64,000 bases of DNA from Chrysoperla carnea. Taxonomy: Eukaryota > Arthropoda > Insecta > Neuroptera > Chrysopidae. This document shows positions 9,762 to 19,765 of the stretch, in pieces. Numbering within the stretch: the first letter of the stretch is position 1; the number at the start of each line of letters is the position of its first letter. The position numbers and the translations under genes were made by a program. The notes below the pieces were generated by a model. That model was not told where the DNA came from. It did no database searches and saw nothing but the letters and a program-made list of their open reading frames with translations. Location: the NCBI RefSeq assembly GCF_905475395.1, contig NC_058342.1, forward strand, positions 802,001 through 866,000, written 5' to 3'.

Positions 9762-11345
9762 CTACGTCATTTTTGCAATTGCCATTTTCTTAAGAATACC
9801 AGGTGTTAGAACAGTTTTTAAGGGCTTTAATTGCAGCAGCATAATTTTCGACTTTTCCTCTTCCCGTGTATGAGTCAATAATGATGCCCATGACTTAGTA
9901 TTGTTGTAAATTTCTTCAATATTTAAAACAGACAATGCTAGTTGTTTCAAAATTTTTACATCATAAAGAGCTTCATGAAAGTTATCGGTTGATTCAATTT
10001 TCAAAAAGTCCTTAGCTAAAGTGCCAAGTTTAAATTGACCTGGACCTTTCCTAGAAGCGAGTCTTTTTTTAAATAACGACAATGAGTCACTAAACCCTGC
10101 AATTTTTTTAAATTCTAAAATCATATTACACTGTACAACAGCTCGTATAAAAAATGACGAATCAAACGATGAATTATGTGCAACTAACACACAAGGTTTT
10201 GGTGATAAATCTAAAAATTTTAAAAATGACGACAATGCATCTTTCAGGGGAACTGTTTCAACTTTCTTATCACGCAAGTATAATTGTCCAGAAATATTTC
10301 GTAATCCAGTATGAAGTGATGCTTCTGAAGAGATTTCTTTGGTTGGATTGATATAAATACTGAACTCGTGTTCTTCATACATTGCTGCAATTTGCAGAAT
10401 CTCGTTAAATTTGCCAAAACCTGATGTTTCCAAGTCAAAGTAAACTATATCACAGTTGTCTAAAGTTATTAGGAAATTATCTTGACAAATTGATGCTATG
10501 TTAGCGTCAACAACTTCATTAATATTATTGTCATTACTCAAACCGCAGTTTGATTCATATTGCAAACCTTCTGTCTTCTCGTTTTTCTTACGTAGTTTTT
10601 CTCTGTTTTCTGCCAGAAGATTCCGGCGTACTTTAGCTGAGAGCAATTTAGCTTTTTTAGCTCTATCCCGTCGTTTCTTGTCGTACCTGGAGGCATATAA
10701 TTCTGTATTTTTTCCTGGTGACAAAGTTAAAATTTTATAAACCTCAAGTAAATAACTCTCACCATCATTTTTGCTACACACAGCACTTGCATAGCGGTAA
10801 TCACTTGACTCGCTCATCGAGTAACACCGACTTTTTGGAGCTTTGTGAGCCATTATATTGTTAACGTTCTCATTAGCTTGACTTGAAGCAGAGAAAGCGA
10901 TTTTGTGAGCATTATTAGCATATTTGCCAAAGAGATTATACAAATGAGTGTAAAGCTCAGGATCTTTCAGGACAACCTTTGGGCTAGATGTACCGTTAAA
11001 CGCTCCACGTTTACACCAATCTCCACAGTTTTCGTGATGGTTAAAAAAGTGATCAGGAATACTTTTCAAAATACTTGCTAATTTAGAGCTCCGAGTTTTA
11101 TTTTGAGAAATAGCATAATTAAAACACTTTTTCAAATGAGGAATAGTGTTTTTTCTTGCTAGTTCTTTGTACTTTGGCTTAAGTTTATAAAGGTCGCTTT
11201 GAAATGATTTTTGCAAGTGGTTTTTGTCACTTAATTTAAATATTTTATTAATTGTCCCACGACGCACAGATGCGATGGTTGAACTATCTTCGTCACCAAC
11301 GACAACTCGCACGCTCAATCCTGTGCTTTTTAAAATCTTACTGTC
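9762..11345 (-). pseudogene. Mutator-like transposase C-terminal part fused to DEDDh exonuclease
   Basis: The frame (518 codons counted from 11318) starts within a Mutator-like transposase domain of the type common in invertebrates (VGDEDSSTIASV at about 7-18; a His/Cys cluster HHENCGDWC at 94-102). After a basic linker (about 215-250) comes a complete DnaQ-like 3'-5' exonuclease. Its motif I is YFDLETSG (Asp295, Glu297), motif II is AHNSSFD (Asp386), and motif III is FHEALYD (His448, Asp453). All five DEDDh residues are present. The join to the upstream exon at about 11,345 is out of frame: a short loss, or less likely an unrecognised intron, separates SAKA from NDSKILKS. The exonuclease could process transposon ends or gaps, which is my inference. 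Apart from that break the frame is open and ends with a normal stop. Confidence 0.75.
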
Positions 11346-11347
11346 AT

Positions 11348-11711
11348 TTACTTTATATTAGCTTTTGCACTACCATGAAAATTTTCACGGCAGTCGTGAT
11401 CGGTCTTAGGATGGCCATTGGTGCATAGCTTACATTTACGATTACGAGTTCCATAATCCAAAATTTTGCCGCTAAGAAACCCTATGATACATCCATAGCC
11501 ATTCAAGCTATCATAGCTTCGCCCATTGCCACGCTTACTCCATCCCATGTCGTAGGAAACTACGATGTTGATTATTTCACCAATACTGGAATCAAAAATT
11601 TTTGAATGCGCTGCTTCATCTAAATTATCGGATACCAAATTTTGTTCTGGAGGGTTATTTGATCTAAGATTATTAAGATGAGGATAAATCTCTTCAACAA
11701 TTTCTTGAGGT
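11348..11711 (-). pseudogene. Mutator-like transposase, catalytic exon
   Basis: The exon begins at 11711 after a good acceptor (ATATTTCCAG) and stays in phase with the donor of the previous exon (12223). It encodes VVSYDMGWSKRGNGRSYDSL, the first catalytic segment of the Mutator-like transposase domain, followed by YGCIIGFLSGKILDY and a Cys/His region (CKLCTNGHPKTDHDC). The stop at 11348-11350 comes immediately before the frame that encodes the C-terminal part, so a small frameshifting deletion has broken the protein here. Without that break, exons 12,893 to 9,762 would form one protein. Confidence 0.7.
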
Positions 11712-12222
11712 CTGGAAATATTAAATTATGTTAATTAGGATGGATAAAAAATAACAAGAATTTATTTATTGTTGTAGTATTATTTATATTTATTAAATTG
11801 ATGAAAAAAAAATTAGATTCAATCATCAGAATTACATTACAATACATTATGTTCTTTCCTTCTCAACGCAGACAAATCCATTCAGATAAAAAATTCTAAA
11901 ATTCATTACAATATTTACAATTCAAAAAATTTTAAGTAAAAAATTCTAAAATATTCATTAAAACATTTACAATTCAAAAAATTTTAAATAAAAAATTGAT
12001 AATTAATATTCCTGATCGACACTTTTGGTAATTTATCAAATACATTATTGACATCAAGTAATAATATTATAAAATCTATAAACAATGTCGTTGACAAAAA
12101 AATGTCACTTTGATTTTATGTACAATTAGTTATATCTAAGACTGATGAACAATAATTCAATAAAAAATATTAAGAATTCTACATGATTATTAATTAGAAT
12201 TGATAAGTAAAGTTATTCTTAC

Positions 12223-12893
12223 AATTCTTCGCACAATTTATCAATATTTTCTATTATTAAGTGTCGTTCTTCTTGAGCTGCTTTTTTGCAGCTTTCCTCA
12301 GCAGCTTTTTCGATGGCTGGACCCACTTCTCTCTCATATCGCTTGAATAAAGTGTCAGAGATTTGCGGTACATTAAGACATGCTAAAATTTTATTCAAAG
12401 CTGTATGACCAACACCTGCATGTACCGCACCTAAAATAAAAATTTTTGATTAGTTTTTTATAAATATTTGTAAATCTTTTTTTAATTAGTAACATATATT
12501 GTACTTATTTATTGACACTAACTTACCAAGTACAATTTTTGAATTCACATCAAAGACCTTGGAATTTTTATTTCCGTCATGCACTTTTCCTGTCATAACT
12601 TGAGTGACACGAAAACAATTTTCACATTTTATCCATAATTGTGAATGTAGACCACGAAGTTGTTCTTTTTCAATATTTTCTAAACTCAACACTTGTCGAC
12701 ATTTAAAACACTTTAAATTTTTACCAAGCTCTGAGAATTCGACAATGCGCCTACCTTCTAGGTTAGGACTTATGCCTTTATTAACTCTTTCTTTTTTTCT
12801 TTGGCCTTTTTTCATATCAATATAAAAAAACAATTTTTTAGATAAATTTTTATTTTTTATAAATTGACCTTTGTGCCGTAATTGCTTGGGCAT
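12223..12893 (-). pseudogene. Mutator-like transposase, N-terminal two exons
   Basis: Exon 1 runs from the ATG at 12893 to 12527 and ends at GTAAGT (12521-12526). Exon 2 runs from 12430 (acceptor TTTTATTTTAG) to 12223 (donor GTAAGA). The phases agree: CTT-G joins GT-GCG to give LGAVHAGVGHTALNK. Exon 1 is basic and then holds a zinc-ribbon-like CFKCRQV...WIKCENCFRVTQV. Exon 2 is helical and Glu/Lys-rich (EKAAEESCKKAAQEE). Both match the N-terminal architecture of invertebrate Mutator-like transposases. Intact introns suggest a copy that moved as DNA. Confidence 0.7.
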
Positions 12894-13233
12894 CTTTTTA
12901 ATTACTATTATTTATTTTATAATAATTACTATTATTTTAAAGCGCCATATTATTTGTACATACTGAGACCATAAACAAAAATACATAAACACTCAGAGCA
13001 ACGTTGCCAGATCACTGAAACTAACCATATGTAATTGTATGTGTGAATGTCTGTGTGCATTTTTATCTATAGTAAATTGTCTGATTATACTACACCACGC
13101 TGGAACTACGTTAACAAATGAAAGAGCTGAAAAAATAGCATGCAAATAAAACAGTATATATTCTTTGAAGTACAAAACTTTTATTTATGAGAAAATAAGT
13201 ATAAAAATATAAATTTTTTTGAGAATTTTTATT

Positions 13234-14546
13234 TTAATCATCATCTTCGTCGGTAAAATCATCTTCCTCTTCTGGCTCGATTTCATCCTCAGATTCTGTA
13301 TCTGTAACAAGAAATCATGAGAGTATTAAACGAAATTTTTTTTCATGAATAACGATTTGTTCAATCATTGCAGAAAAAAATATACCTAATTCTGGAGTAT
13401 CTTCAAAAATATCTGGTGTTATGACTACATCTTCATACGCTTTTGGCAATTGATCACCCGCAAACCAGATCATTTCGTATTTTCTCTCCACCCATAGTCC
13501 GTTGGTAAAAGATCAATAATGTTTGCTTTATAGGCATTACTCCACAAGCATGCAATGAATCTTGTGCGTAACACTTGTTGGAATAACTCCGATTGACACG
13601 GTGGCAAGTTGCACGCATCATAATTCCGGATACTCAAGGAGAAGGGTTGAGATTTGTCTTTTACCTTGTACGTCTTGAAGATAACAATTCTGGCTTGATT
13701 TACATCGCTTAACTTCTTTAATCCGTACAGGTGGCAAGTAAAAGACTGTATAATGTGAAACGAATCTTGCACATTGTGCTCCTTTGATCCCAAATCCAGA
13801 AATGCATTTTGAAAAGTTTCAGAAGTCATCAGAAACTGTAAAGGTTTCTTTTTCCCTCGTCGATACAATGCTGGGTTGAAATCACAACCAGTGAATGCAT
13901 GCAAACCTGGAAGTGCCTTCGAAATTTTTGGGCCAAGTTTATTGTAGAGAGCGGATACGTCGATGTATCGGCGTGCATTGCCAATTCCAAGAACCATCCA
14001 GATTTCTACTGTTGCTTGCAGGTGTTCCATATTTGCCAACATGATCACCAAAATATCAGTATCCGATGTTCTGATAGTAACAGTGGAATTTTCTTTTTGT
14101 TGGCAAGCAAGAAATGCTATCTTTGTATCCGCTTCTTCGTAGTCAGGGCAAGACAACTCATAATTAATGATGCGCGTTACTTTATTATCGGTAACAGAAT
14201 ATTCATAACACAAATCATGTATTATGTAAATAATCTTACTACCGATAATCGCTGCCATCTCCTGATCAGCCCAATGATCGATGAAAAACTTAACAACAGC
14301 TTGCTTAAAATTTAGATTTTTTAAATCTTTTGTAAAATCTGCTGTTCTCATTTGTTGAGGGCCGGTGATATGAAATTCCTTGTTTTCTACGTTGCCTATA
14401 ATAGAATGCTCGTAATCTTTGATTGAGGGTGTGAAGTAGCGATCAAATACAATGGCAATTTTACTTGTTGTGTTATTAATTAGGCAGTGCAATATTCTCT
14501 TTGACACACCTCCAAAAGTACGAGGCATTTCTTTCAAGGTATTCAA
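13234..14546 (-). pseudogene. Academ-like protein, XPG/FEN1-like (PIN) nuclease part
   Basis: The main frame (14546-13470, 358 codons) shows the acidic pattern of XPG-type PIN nucleases: VFDRYFTPSIKD (about 33-44), YEEADTKIAFLA (137-147), RTSDTDILVI (159-168) and FTGCDFNPA (218-226). These metal-binding Asp/Glu residues cleave flap or branched DNA in FEN1/XPG proteins. Downstream a one-base frameshift near 13,480 leads into WFAGDQLPKAYEDVV. That exon ends at a GTATAT donor after CCAGAATTAG (about 13,386). The last exon (13,301-13,234; acceptor TTGTTACAG) encodes a very acidic tail and TAA. It is the 3' end of the gene whose 5' half lies at 51,311-49,644. Similar genes are widespread in invertebrates as uncharacterised proteins. 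Confidence 0.65.
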
Positions 14547-14578
14547 AAAAAGAAGCCATCAACAATTGCAAGATCAAT

Positions 14579-15413
14579 TTAGGATGGCGGTTGCTCCATA
14601 TCTTCGACTAGTTTTTCTAGCTCATGAACGAGTACTGACTTATCAGTCTTATTTATCGAGCCATCTATATGGCACAGTGATAACGGCATAGGAGCTATGG
14701 GAAAACAAAGAACTTTCTCCAAGTCTATACTCGTGTCAAGAGATAGAGCTAACAATCGACCAAATAAATCCCGTTGTAATTTAACTTCGTGAACTTTTCC
14801 ACCAATTGCCATTTTTTTTTCTTCTTTCAGCTTGCAAAAGTCTGCACAGTATTTTTTGTATTGGCTGGTGAAACCTGTCAAAATTTAAATTACATTCCAT
14901 TATAAATTGATCTCGCAAAAATGTACCACCAGACACTTGTCTTCAGTAAACAGTTCGTAATTTCAACAGGGGCAGCTTGCCCTGTTGAGATGTTAAATAA
15001 CTGATTCTTGTCGATGGAAGGAGAGAATGGATTAATGTTCTGCAAAACACTGTTCGAAAAAGATTTTAATTGAATGTGTTGTTTTTTCATTCTGTCTGGA
15101 TGTAGACCCGCAGCAACATCATGGTAGTTTTTGTCAAGCCCTGTACGAGCAAGTACATGAGATATGATTCTTGTTCGAGCCCCATGATTCTTCGCCCAAC
15201 TTTGTCTAGCAGCAATTGAATTTGTAAGATTAACTATTCCAGTAAGACGACGAGCAGTATCACCATTGATCGTATGCTCTAATGTTAAGTCCACAGGAAT
15301 TCGTGAGAAAGGCTTCGTGGTTCTTCTGATTCCAAACGAACCCTTGGTCATTTCAGTTCGGAGGCCTGGATGAGTGTTATCTACGTGGTGCAGTAAATTA
15401 ATATAATACACTA
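14579..15413 (-). pseudogene. Academ-like protein, middle part
   Basis: Two frames in different phases (15413-14890 and 14881-14579) continue the same protein. The first has THPGLRTEMTKGSFGIRRTT and PVDLTLEHTINGDTARRLTG, then NINPFSPSIDKNQLFNISTG. The second has EVKLQRDLFGRLLALSLD and PMPLSLCHIDGSINKTDKSV. The second copy at 63 kb has the matching segments in the same order (DQLFNISSGKAAS, EIKLQRDLFGRLLGIS, PVPLALCHLDGGFCKTDKSV), which confirms they belong together. Compared with that copy about 30-40 residues are lost around 14,890-14,940. The 5' edge fits an intron acceptor (GATGGCTAG) that joins in phase to the donor at 15,582. Function of this region is unknown. Confidence 0.6.
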
Positions 15414-15511
15414 GCCATCAACTATAGTTGGGTTGATTGTAGTAGAAAAATAAGCAGACGATCTTCGCAATGGTGTATAAGTACAAATCTAAATCTCCAA
15501 ATCTAATACTT

Positions 15512-15999
15512 TTAATAAATAAGTGGTAAAGATTTACAAAATCGATGTACATTGTAAAATTGCGCTGTTTTTCCGTGCTTACCGTCTAATGTGTCTTCGG
15601 TGTATTCCTCATAAGCCTGAATGAGACGTTGTGTTTCCGCATGTTGAACTTGGGGAGAGACATCTTTGTGACTCAAAAATTTGGTAAGATATTCTAACAC
15701 TGATTCCCCGACCGTCAATTGCTTGTTCTCCAAAAATGCCTCCAAATGTAATTGTTGCAATGCCAATGACACGAGAGAATGTAACCGTTTACATCTATTG
15801 TAATTTTTTCCACTAATAAAACCTGAAACTGAGCCATTAGCGATCAGTTCACATTCAGTCATGATATTGCTCAGTCCACAATTATCTATAAAAGTGCCAA
15901 TTGCCTTGAAGAAAGCCATTTCAATGTGGAAAGCCCCTAAATGAATAAAAATATTGTCAAATCTAGGAGATTCTTGAGCTTGAATGCTATAACTAGCGC
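15512..15999 (-). pseudogene. Academ-like protein, segment 3' of the hAT insertion
   Basis: The frame encodes SYSIQAQESPRFDNIFIHLG, AFHIEMAFFKAIGTF and GSVSGFISGKNYNRCKRLHS, a conserved core of this invertebrate family that may form an RNase H-like fold (Asp, Glu and His positions are present, but the catalytic assignment is mine). The segment begins exactly at the hAT target duplication (15,999-16,006). Upstream codons from the hAT end are spurious. A GTAAGC donor lies after LDG at 15,577-15,582, while the family motif GKHGKTAQF reads through it, so whether the intron is real is open. Confidence 0.6.
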
Positions 16000-16006
16000 G
16001 AGCAAT
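15999..16006 (+). other. 8-bp target duplication of the hAT element, left copy
   Basis: CGAGCAAT, paired with CGACCAAT at 49,636-49,643 (7 of 8 identical). Confidence 0.75.
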
Positions 16007-16021
16007 TAGGGATGCAACATC

Positions 16022-16130
16022 GCTCATAAAAAAGATCGATATCAGAACATCGATATTTTGAAAAGTGAAACATCGATGTTAGAAATATCGACGTTTATGA
16101 ACGATATATCGATATTTTGATCGATGTTTT
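16022..16130. repeat. hAT subterminal ATCGATGTT cluster, left
   Basis: Repeated, partly palindromic copies of AACATCGATRTT and TCGATATATCG words. The same sequence in inverted orientation, including TTTATGAACGATATATCGAT, lies at 49,500-49,632. Confidence 0.8.
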
Positions 16131-16222
16131 TTTTTAGCAGAAATGAGACACTACTTAATTTGTTTTAACATTTATTTTTAAAGAATTATAATTTTTAATC
16201 TAAGCAGAAAACAAGTTGGTAT

Positions 16223-16516
16223 TTATTTTTTTAACAAAGAATTTAAAAATAATAATTTTGACAACCTGGTGCCTTGTAAGCGGTTTCTCTGCTGGGTTAT
16301 TGTAGCTCCAGCTTCAGAAAATAACCGCTCACTAGGTACCGAAGTTGCCACTATAGGCAAATAGGTTATAGCTAAATTATGAAGCCTAGGAAATAACCCC
16401 TTCATGTCATCCCACATCTCCAACGCATTTCCCTTTATAGGAGTAACAGAAGATGACATGAACATCTGAAATTCTGTTTCTGCTTTAGTATTTTTTTTCA
16501 TATTATTGTGCGTCAA
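16223..16516 (-). pseudogene. hAT transposase C-terminal dimerisation domain
   Basis: The frame ends with LPIVATSVPSERLFSEAGAT followed by ITQQRNRLQGTRLSKLLFLN, a textbook hAT dimerisation domain. Upstream, MWDDMKGLFPRLHNLAITYL is the preceding conserved Trp-Phe-Pro segment. No BED finger or DDE residues are nearby; they are at 46.8-48.4 kb on the same strand. The position just inside the left TIR is where the 3' end of a hAT gene should be. The sequence above about 16,511 leaves hAT similarity. The six bases TTGTGC at 16,506-16,511 recur at 46,820-46,825, a possible short target duplication for the insertion that split the gene. Confidence 0.8.
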
Positions 16517-17089
16517 TATTTTATCCCACCAAAAACATGAATGTGTAAAAAGGCGTAGATGTCACAGAATCCCAATAAACTCAATTACGTCAGCCCAAAA
16601 AAGTTGTAAAATCCCGTAGAGAAAAAAATTCTTCGAAAAAAATTTATAAAAATGACAAATTTATTGAGTAACTTTTCCGTAAAGACGCATTAAAGTATTA
16701 CATTAGCAACTTTTCGGTGACGTCATACCTACACGCACCTGTATAGGAGAACAAAAGAAAATCGTTAACTCCCTACTACCTCCCTCCTCCCCTCAAATGT
16801 TATGACGTTATAATTTTTTCACAACTTTTTTTAAACATCAAAATTTAAATTTAAACAATCGAAAGTATTCTTCAGATAAAAGTCAAGCACCTACTTAACA
16901 AAGGCCTAATTTTTTTTTACTAAAGTACTAAAATTATTGGTTTAAATTTATTGTGTAGGTTTCTCCTTAGTACGTATTTATTTTATATTTTACTTACTTT
17001 AAAATTAGAACTTTAAACTTCATAGCCTATTTTAAATTAACAAATAGGATAAATTATTGAGATTTTGTCTAGCGAACTATTTGAAAAGT
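16517..17089. other. non-coding stretch
   Basis: No open frame of note and no recognised repeat end. It starts at the break in the hAT gene. Confidence 0.4.
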
Positions 17090-17650
17090 TCATGTTAAAT
17101 GCGGCACACTGTGGGCAGACCTGAATTTCAGATTTAATTCATTTTTTTTAGCCGACTTCAAGGTCATGCTAAAATTTTTCGGGTGAAATGACTCACCAAA
17201 AATCATATTGAAAAAGATGATTCTATATGTAGAAGTAAATTTTAGCACCTTGACGTCAGTTTTATACGGTACAGGTGAGAATATTAATGTCACACCTTTT
17301 GGTGCCTCACCACTGCAGGAGCAAATATGTTCGACACGCGCGCTGTTGGACACTAATTCTGCATAGGTATTCGAAGAAAATTACATAAATGCCATACAAA
17401 AATAGATCCGACAATTTTAGTACCGGAATTTAATTTCAATTTCCGAAGCCCTGCGTGATTTATTTCTGTACAATATTTATGTTATTCGGATATTTATGCA
17501 GAATTAGTTTTCAACAATGATGTATATATTTGCTAGTGCAGCAGTCAAACACCAAAAGCTGTCACATTCATATATTCTCCTGTACTTATCTGTACCGCTC
17601 AAAACTAACACCATGGTTCAAATTAAGATGAGCATTTCTGTGGGCTGTAT
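17090..17650. repeat. inverted repeat pair (fold-back remnant)
   Basis: The reverse complement of about 17,360-17,220 matches about 17,490-17,625 in order: ATGCAGAATTAGT, CATATTTGCT-cTGCAG, GGCACCAAAAG-TGT-ACATT, TATTCTCCTGTAC and AAAACT-AC. The arms have diverged by perhaps a quarter of their bases. The minus-strand frame 17,090-17,353 runs through one arm and has no known domain, so I treat it as part of the repeat. Confidence 0.6.
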
Positions 17651-17651
17651 T

Positions 17652-17732
17652 ATGCATTTTGTTAAAATATATCCCCTTAAGGACCCACTTTTATTGTGGG
17701 TCCTTAAGGGGATATAGTTTAACAAAATGCAT
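17652..17732. repeat. near-perfect 37-bp hairpin
   Basis: Arms 17,652-17,688 and 17,696-17,732 are almost exact reverse complements (core CCCCTTAAGGACCCAC) with a 7-base loop. Probably the centre of a palindromic MITE together with the inverted repeat just to the left. Confidence 0.85.
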
Positions 17733-17749
17733 AACACCATGGTGCTTAA

Positions 17750-18185
17750 ACTTTCTTTTATATTATTTAGTAAAATTTTCCTCAACATAATTTCTGGTGG
17801 GGTCATTTCATCAGGAAAATTGTAGCATAAGTTTGCAATCTAAAGTGTCTTTGGTTTAAAAATGAAATTTGATTTTTATGACAATTAAAATATATTTTTA
17901 ATCAACAATAAGAATACGTGACTAACTCATCTATCAAATAAAGAGTTGTTTAATAACGATTAAACAATTTACAATGCAACTGTTGAATTTTAATTTTAAA
18001 TAATTGTATCACAATAAAAAAATTGTCATTTAAATCAATTTCTTTTGTATTAAATGTTTTTGAAATAAAGAAATATCATAACCATTTTTTCTTTTATTAT
18101 GATTTTGTTAATGAGTGAAAACATTCCATAAAATGAAATTAATTAAATATTCTACAAATTATATAATTTGAATTCAATTATTGTA
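17750..18185. other. non-coding, likely Helitron 3' region
   Basis: AT-rich, no gene. A Helitron 3' end (hairpin plus CTRR) would be expected here on the minus strand, but I could not identify it with confidence. Confidence 0.3.
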
Positions 18186-19765
18186 TTACGATTTTCTTTT
18201 CTTTTTGGTTGTCTTATTTTTATTTGAAGGAAAATTTCTTTTTCTCTTAGCAGGTGGTTTCCTTATCGGAGTAATATCTATCATATCTGCAGAAATGATA
18301 TTGGGATGTAACGACCATTGCCTATTCTGAACTTTTTTAGATTTGATTTTATTAACTGTAAGTGTTTGCAAATTATTACAATAGAGTGATCTAAGTCTGT
18401 TATATTGTACTATTGCACTTTCTTGAGCTTTTATTTGACTTGGATCAAAATTAATTAGATGGACGCCAGAGAAATTTTTAACTCTTGATAATGCCACATA
18501 TGCTTGGCCACAAGAAAATATACACGATCCAATATCTAATAATGCACTATCAAGACTTAAGCCTCGACTTTTATGAATTGTAATAGCGTATGCCAAACAT
18601 ATTGGAAACTGTTCTCTGTATACAAATGATCGAGGCAAAATTTCAAATTTAGTTTTAACTCGTTCTAAATCGTATTCTATTCCATGATTAAAGTTAATTT
18701 TAATTTTGTTAATTTTATTTTTATCATGAATGTCATAATAAACTTGTTTTATTATGCCAATTGAACCATTAACTAAGCCTAATGTAATATCGATATTTCT
18801 TCGCAGCATTATACGACTTCCCATTTTTATTATTATTTTCCTTTCTAAGCCGGCTGTCATTGAAGAATCATCTTCATAATTTTCTATTGCTGCACACACT
18901 TTTTTATGAAAATATTTTGGACAGTCTATTTCATCAACTGCAATTAGTTCAATTTCCGGTTCTTTAATTTGTTTTAACATGGCCTCATTTAATTGAGTGC
19001 ACATATTTTTGGTTGGTAGTAAACAAACTGTTTTGTTTGATAATAAGGAATAATAAACAGTTAACTCTTGTAGCCTGTCAACAATTGAAGCTGAATTAAA
19101 TTTAAGTAATCTTGTAGACAACAATTCTTGATCTTCTTTTGTTAAAACTCCTAATCGTATACGTCCTAGCATATCCATAAAGTTAGAATCATTTTGCTGG
19201 CGCATATTGATACATAGCTCTTCATATTTGAATAATTCTCTCCATAAATTAAAAGCAGTAAGGGAGCCTAAAAATTTATCAATTTCTTTCTGCGATATAT
19301 TTTCGAATGGTGAATTTTCTCTGACTGGGGGTAGCTGTAATAAATCTCCAAATAATAAAATATGTTTTCCTCCAAACCAACAATTTTCATTCATGGAGCT
19401 GTCAAAAATTTCTGTTAATCGTAAATGAATATACATGAGAGTGATATTTGAAATCATGGATACTTCATCAATGATTATTAACATAACATTGCCTAAATCG
19501 GCTCGTAACACTTTCAGAACTTGATCTGAAAGAGATTTATACTTTGGGGTGGATCCATGTTCAACTGGCAGTTGCAGTAGTCTGTTCAATTGATTAATGT
19601 AATAATCTATTTTGCCTAGAGGTTCTTCAGGTGAATTAAGAAAATCTAAAAAGGCCCTAAATTTAATATCAATAATTCTACAAGTTGATACGGGATCTTT
19701 TGCAATTAATTCACCAATACGTTTGTTTGCCATTTCAGGACTATTAGAGTAAGTGCGGCAATTAT
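18186..19765 (-). pseudogene. Helitron Pif1-like helicase, internally deleted
   Basis: The open frame encodes a short piece of the Helitron region upstream of the helicase (ELIAKDPVSTCRIIDIKF, about 22-39, then EEPLGKIDYY) followed directly by the rest of a Pif1-type helicase. Helicase motifs are II LIIIDEVSMIS (about 99-109), III LLFGDLLQLPPV, IV NMRQQN, V AYAITIHKSRG and VI QAYVALSRVKN. The HUH nuclease and the helicase motif I (Walker A, GxAGTGKS) are missing, so ATP binding and rolling-circle nicking are both lost. The C-terminus is Lys-rich, nuclear-localisation-like. The first four codons come from the adjacent Tigger end. This is probably the 3' part of the Helitron whose N-terminal parts lie at 23.8-25.2 and 32.3-36.1 kb. 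The frame stays open despite the deletion. Confidence 0.8.

Larger units (their letters stand above)
9318..13020 (-). mobile_element. Mutator-like element with DEDDh exonuclease
   Basis: A split gene (12,893 to 9,762) lies between two short inverted copies of ATCTGGCAACG-YTG: at about 9329-9345 and, inverted, at about 12,998-13,012. They may be the remains of terminal inverted repeats, but they are short and I could not find a matching 8-10-bp target duplication. The boundaries are therefore weak; the gene content is what supports the call. It lies inside the Academ-like element, 3' of that element's gene. Confidence 0.5.

Noticed and set aside
9318..13020. Clear Mutator terminal repeats with a 9-bp duplication
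   Set aside because: Only about 15 bases match between the ends and no duplication was found, so the ends are given as approximate only.
17090..17353. 87-codon minus-strand frame
   Set aside because: It lies in one arm of an inverted repeat and has no recognisable domain; the other arm is not open.
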